This document shows positions 12,473-14,615 of a DNA stretch of 14,615 nt, one piece after another. The notes beneath the pieces were generated by a model, which worked only from the letters and a program-made list of their open reading frames with translations, ran no database searches and was not told the DNA's origin. The translations under genes were made by a program, and so were the position numbers. Location of the stretch: the NCBI GenBank assembly GCA_038213005.1, contig JBBQTU010000096.1, positions 1-14,615 of the forward strand, in the 5' to 3' direction. Source of the DNA: JBBQTU01 sp038213005. GTDB taxonomy: Bacteria > Planctomycetota > Phycisphaerae > Tepidisphaerales > Tepidisphaeraceae. Position 1 is the stretch's first letter; every line of letters begins with the position of its first letter.

Positions 12473-14239
12473 TCACCTCACCCGCAAATCCTTCACCTCC
12501 AACTGCACCGTCGTACTGCCGTTGTAATGATTCAAACTCGGCTCGGCCGCCACGTCTATCCGCATCCCCCCACGCAGCTTCTCGGCCATATCCCCCATCC
12601 CAAACGCGATGCACTTGAGCATCACCGCGCCCTGCCGAACCTTGAGTTGCAGATGATCCCCGCTCTGCCCGCACCGATTCGGCGCCCCGGCCAGTTCCAC
12701 ATCCAGGCACCCAAACAGCGGCTTGGGGTTCCCCTGCCCAAACGGCCCGAGCTTCTCAAACTCATCCACCAGCCCCCGCGTGATCTGCCCCAACTCCGCC
12801 GCCACGTCCAGCCTCAGCGTCGGCACCAGCAGTTCCGGCGCGATATGCTCCGCCGCATGCGCCAAAAACGCCTCGCGAAACGGCTCAAACTGCTCCGCCC
12901 GCAGCCGCAGCCCGGCCGCCATCTCGTGCCCGCCCGAACCTTCCAGAAACTCACCCATCGCCGACAGCGCACTAGCCAGATGAAACCCCGCCACCGACCG
13001 CCCCGACCCCTGCCCGTTCTCCTCATCCAGCGACACCACAACCGCCGGCCGATAAAACCGGTCCACCAGCCGCGATGCCACGATCCCGTTCACCCCCGCA
13101 TGCCACCCCTTGGCACCCACCACAATCGCCCGATGTTCTTCCCCGTCCAGCCCCAGCTCCGTCACCTGCGCCACCGCCTCGGCGACAATCCGCCGCTCCA
13201 GCGTCTGACGCTCGCGATTGCGCGTGTTCAGATATTTCGCGATCTCCAAAGCCTTATCCGCATCCGCACTGGTCAGCATCTCCACCGCCAGATTCGCATG
13301 TCCCATCCGCCCGCACGCGTTCAGCCGCGGCGCCAGCACAAACCCCACCTTATACGCATCCACCTTCTTCGTTGAATCCGTCGACTCCAGTAGCGCCTTG
13401 ATCCCCAGCATCTTGCTCTGACAAATCCCCCGCAGCCCAAAATGCGTCAGGATCCGGTTCTCACCCAGTAGCGGCACCACATCGGCGATCGTCCCCAGCG
13501 CCGCCAGCGACATCGCGTCGATCAGAAACTCCCGAAACTCCCCACTCACCCGGCCACCCCCGGCCATCGCCTGCCCCAGCGCCCACGCCAGCTTGAACGC
13601 CACTCCCGACCCGCACAAATGCGGATTCGGATACGCCTCCCCCTCACCCTCGCCCGCGCGGGGCAACCGAGGATGCACAATCGCAAAACAGTCCGGCAAT
13701 TCCCCCGCCGTCCCATCCGCCTGCCGCGGCAGGTCATGGTGATCGGTTACGACCAGATCCACCCCGGCCGCCTTCGCCACCTTCGCCGGCTCCACCGCCG
13801 TGATCCCGCAATCCACCGTGACAATAACCTTCGCCCCTTGCCCGCAAATCTGCGCGATCGCCTCTGGATTCAGCCCATACCCCTCATCCAGCCGGTGCGG
13901 CGTATAGCACGTCACCTCACCGCCCAGTATCCGGATCGCATGCCAGAGAATCGCCGTCCCCGTGATCCCATCAACGTCATAGTCGCCGTAGACAACGGTC
14001 GGCTCCCCGTCGCGAATCGCCCGGGCAATCCGCCCCGCCGCGACGGGCATCCCCGGCATCAGCCCCGGATCATGCAGACTCTTCAGGTTCGGCTGCAAAA
14101 ACCGGTAACACTCCTCGGGATCGCTCACCCCCCGATTCAGCAGAATCTGGGCAATCAGCGGCGAAACCTTCAGCCGCGCCCCCAACTCCCCGGCCGCCTC
14201 ATGCCGTGGCACAACACTCCATCGTCGCGGCTTATCCAT
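12473..14239 (-). CDS. recJ: Single-stranded-DNA-specific exonuclease RecJ
   Basis: A 588-residue RecJ, normal length. The DHH phosphoesterase core has motif I VVYGDYDVDGITGTAIL (82-98), TVDCGIT (141-147) and motif III VVTDHHDLP (163-171), followed by CGSGVAFKLAWAL and GTIADVVPLLGENR. The DHHA1 domain includes GWHAGVNGIVASRLVDRF and GGHEMAAGL, and a C-terminal OB-fold ends LEVKDLRVR. All key metal-binding Asp/His residues are present. The enzyme degrades single-stranded DNA 5' to 3' in RecFOR recombination and in base-excision and mismatch repair. The start is uncertain: ATG at 14239 lacks a Shine-Dalgarno, while TTG at 14260 has GGAG about 6 nt upstream and would add seven residues. Confidence 0.93.
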   Translation of the reverse strand: MDKPRRWSVVPRHEAAGELGARLKVSPLIAQILLNRGVSDPEECYRFLQPNLKSLHDPGLMPGMPVAAGRIARAIRDGEPTVVYGDYDVDGITGTAILWHAIRILGGEVTCYTPHRLDEGYGLNPEAIAQICGQGAKVIVTVDCGITAVEPAKVAKAAGVDLVVTDHHDLPRQADGTAGELPDCFAIVHPRLPRAGEGEGEAYPNPHLCGSGVAFKLAWALGQAMAGGGRVSGEFREFLIDAMSLAALGTIADVVPLLGENRILTHFGLRGICQSKMLGIKALLESTDSTKKVDAYKVGFVLAPRLNACGRMGHANLAVEMLTSADADKALEIAKYLNTRNRERQTLERRIVAEAVAQVTELGLDGEEHRAIVVGAKGWHAGVNGIVASRLVDRFYRPAVVVSLDEENGQGSGRSVAGFHLASALSAMGEFLEGSGGHEMAAGLRLRAEQFEPFREAFLAHAAEHIAPELLVPTLRLDVAAELGQITRGLVDEFEKLGPFGQGNPKPLFGCLDVELAGAPNRCGQSGDHLQLKVRQGAVMLKCIAFGMGDMAEKLRGGMRIDVAAEPSLNHYNGSTTVQLEVKDLRVR

Positions 14240-14380
14240 CCGTGGTCGTGCAATTCTCAAGTCAGTCTCCAACAGCCATTAGTGACACATCGGAGTCTAC
14301 CACAAACTCGCCCCGATCAGGCAGGCAAACAGGCGCTACAGGACAACGGGCGTGCCGTCTTTCCAGGCACGCGATTTCTT

Positions 14381-14437
14381 AGCCCCAACGGGGCGGCATT
14401 CGTAAGCCCAGGGTAAGCGTACTCGCGCAGCCCTGGG
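14381..14437 (+). repeat. Variant REP unit (module A plus a modified B hairpin)
   Basis: AGCCCCAACGGGGCG (14381-14395) is identical to module A at 1078. After 11 nt it is followed by CCCAGGG (14407-14413) and its complement CCCTGGG (14431-14437). The spacing and the ATTCgTAAGCC context match the A-to-B spacer near the transposase, but the B stem is shorter and its loop longer. It is an isolated copy 13 kb from the transposase. Confidence 0.75.
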
Positions 14438-14519
14438 TAAGAACCATTCACCCTGAATGAGCCCTGACTGTCATATGACCATTTGACTCCTACCCCGATC
14501 CGTCATCCGCACGGCCGTA

Positions 14520-14583
14520 GAAGCGACTTTGTAGTCGCTTCCGCTCCGCTCAAGTGGGGCCGCCGCCTCGGCCGCCCCTTTGG
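14520..14583 (+). repeat. Perfect 9-bp hairpin plus third copy of the 33-bp GC-rich repeat
   Basis: GAAGCGACT (14520-14528) and AGTCGCTTC (14533-14541) pair around a TTGT loop. The segment at 14551-14583 (CAAGTGGGGC to GCCCCTTTGG) is a copy of the repeat at 2366-2398. The two parts together resemble an interspersed REP-like unit. Confidence 0.7.
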
Positions 14584-14615
14584 TGCGCTGCGATCTTCGA
14601 AAGACTTACGTGCGA

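Larger units (their letters stand above)
14240..14615. other. Intergenic region rich in palindromes
   Basis: No coding gene is convincing here. It holds an inverted repeat GCGTGCC-N9-GGCACGC (14350-14372) followed by a weak GATTTCTT, a REP module at 14381-14437, a small ATTCA-CCC-TGAAT hairpin (14446-14458), and a second REP-like pair at 14520-14583. The recJ promoter must lie at its left end but was not recognised. Confidence 0.5.

Noticed and set aside
12527..13375. Long plus-strand open frame opposite recJ
   Set aside because: A low-complexity His/Pro/Arg/Gln composition is typical of the antisense of a GC-rich gene, and RecJ motifs are clear on the other strand.
14350..14380. GCGTGCC-N9-GGCACGC followed by GATTTCTT as an intrinsic terminator
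   Set aside because: No plus-strand gene ends upstream, the loop is long and the T-tract is poor; kept only as a palindrome.

Overview
The window is GC-rich bacterial chromosome, probably from the Planctomycetota and most likely a Phycisphaerae-like lineage. The best taxonomic clue is the membrane protein at 2544-3008, which ends in a GLCxxCGYDLRxTPDRCPECG zinc ribbon, a tail very common in that group. A planctomycete-style sigma factor fragment and dense GC-rich REP palindromes agree with this. No rRNA, tRNA or CRISPR array was seen.

Layout. (1) 1-1228 is a mobile-repeat block. A sigma-70 (RpoD-like) gene entering from the left edge is cut inside a REP hairpin. It is followed by an IS200/RAYT-type HUH transposase bracketed by inverted composite REP units, then by another REP unit that also supplies the C-terminus of the next gene. 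(2) 1177-3008, minus strand, holds a polytopic membrane protein, an orphan ribbon-helix-helix antitoxin, a gene-poor stretch with a 33-bp inverted repeat, and the zinc-ribbon membrane protein. (3) 3056-7622 is the most unusual part. A LexA/CI-like XRE-S24 repressor (minus) diverges from a rightward cluster: a sigma-region-4-like DNA-binding protein, a soluble ABC ATPase and a GNAT acyltransferase. The last two look like a split form of COG2401, the ABC ATPase fused to a predicted acetyltransferase. The GNAT frame has no stop of its own and runs in frame into an AAA_14/DUF4143 ATPase gene that has its own strong promoter. (4) 7649-10685 is a catabolic-looking unit: a sugar phosphate isomerase/epimerase and a Gfo/Idh/MocA oxidoreductase (minus), diverging from an AraC-type regulator. 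(5) 10730-14239 holds recR, a decayed second AAA_14 gene behind tandem palindromic operators, a DUF433-DUF5615 (VapBC-like) toxin-antitoxin pair, and recJ. (6) 14240-14615 is intergenic and again full of REP-type palindromes.

How the genes may work together. The S24 repressor keeps the LexA cleavage site and Ser/Lys dyad with LexA-like spacing, so the neighbouring sigma-like/ATPase/GNAT cluster could be induced by DNA damage. The candidate operators in the divergent intergenic region support joint control. This four-gene module is the best candidate here for an undescribed system; its biochemical role cannot be read from the sequence. recR and recJ are housekeeping recombination genes and need not be related to it. 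Two AAA_14 genes, an orphan antitoxin, a toxin-antitoxin pair and the REP/RAYT block show that small mobile or selfish genes enter and decay often in this region.
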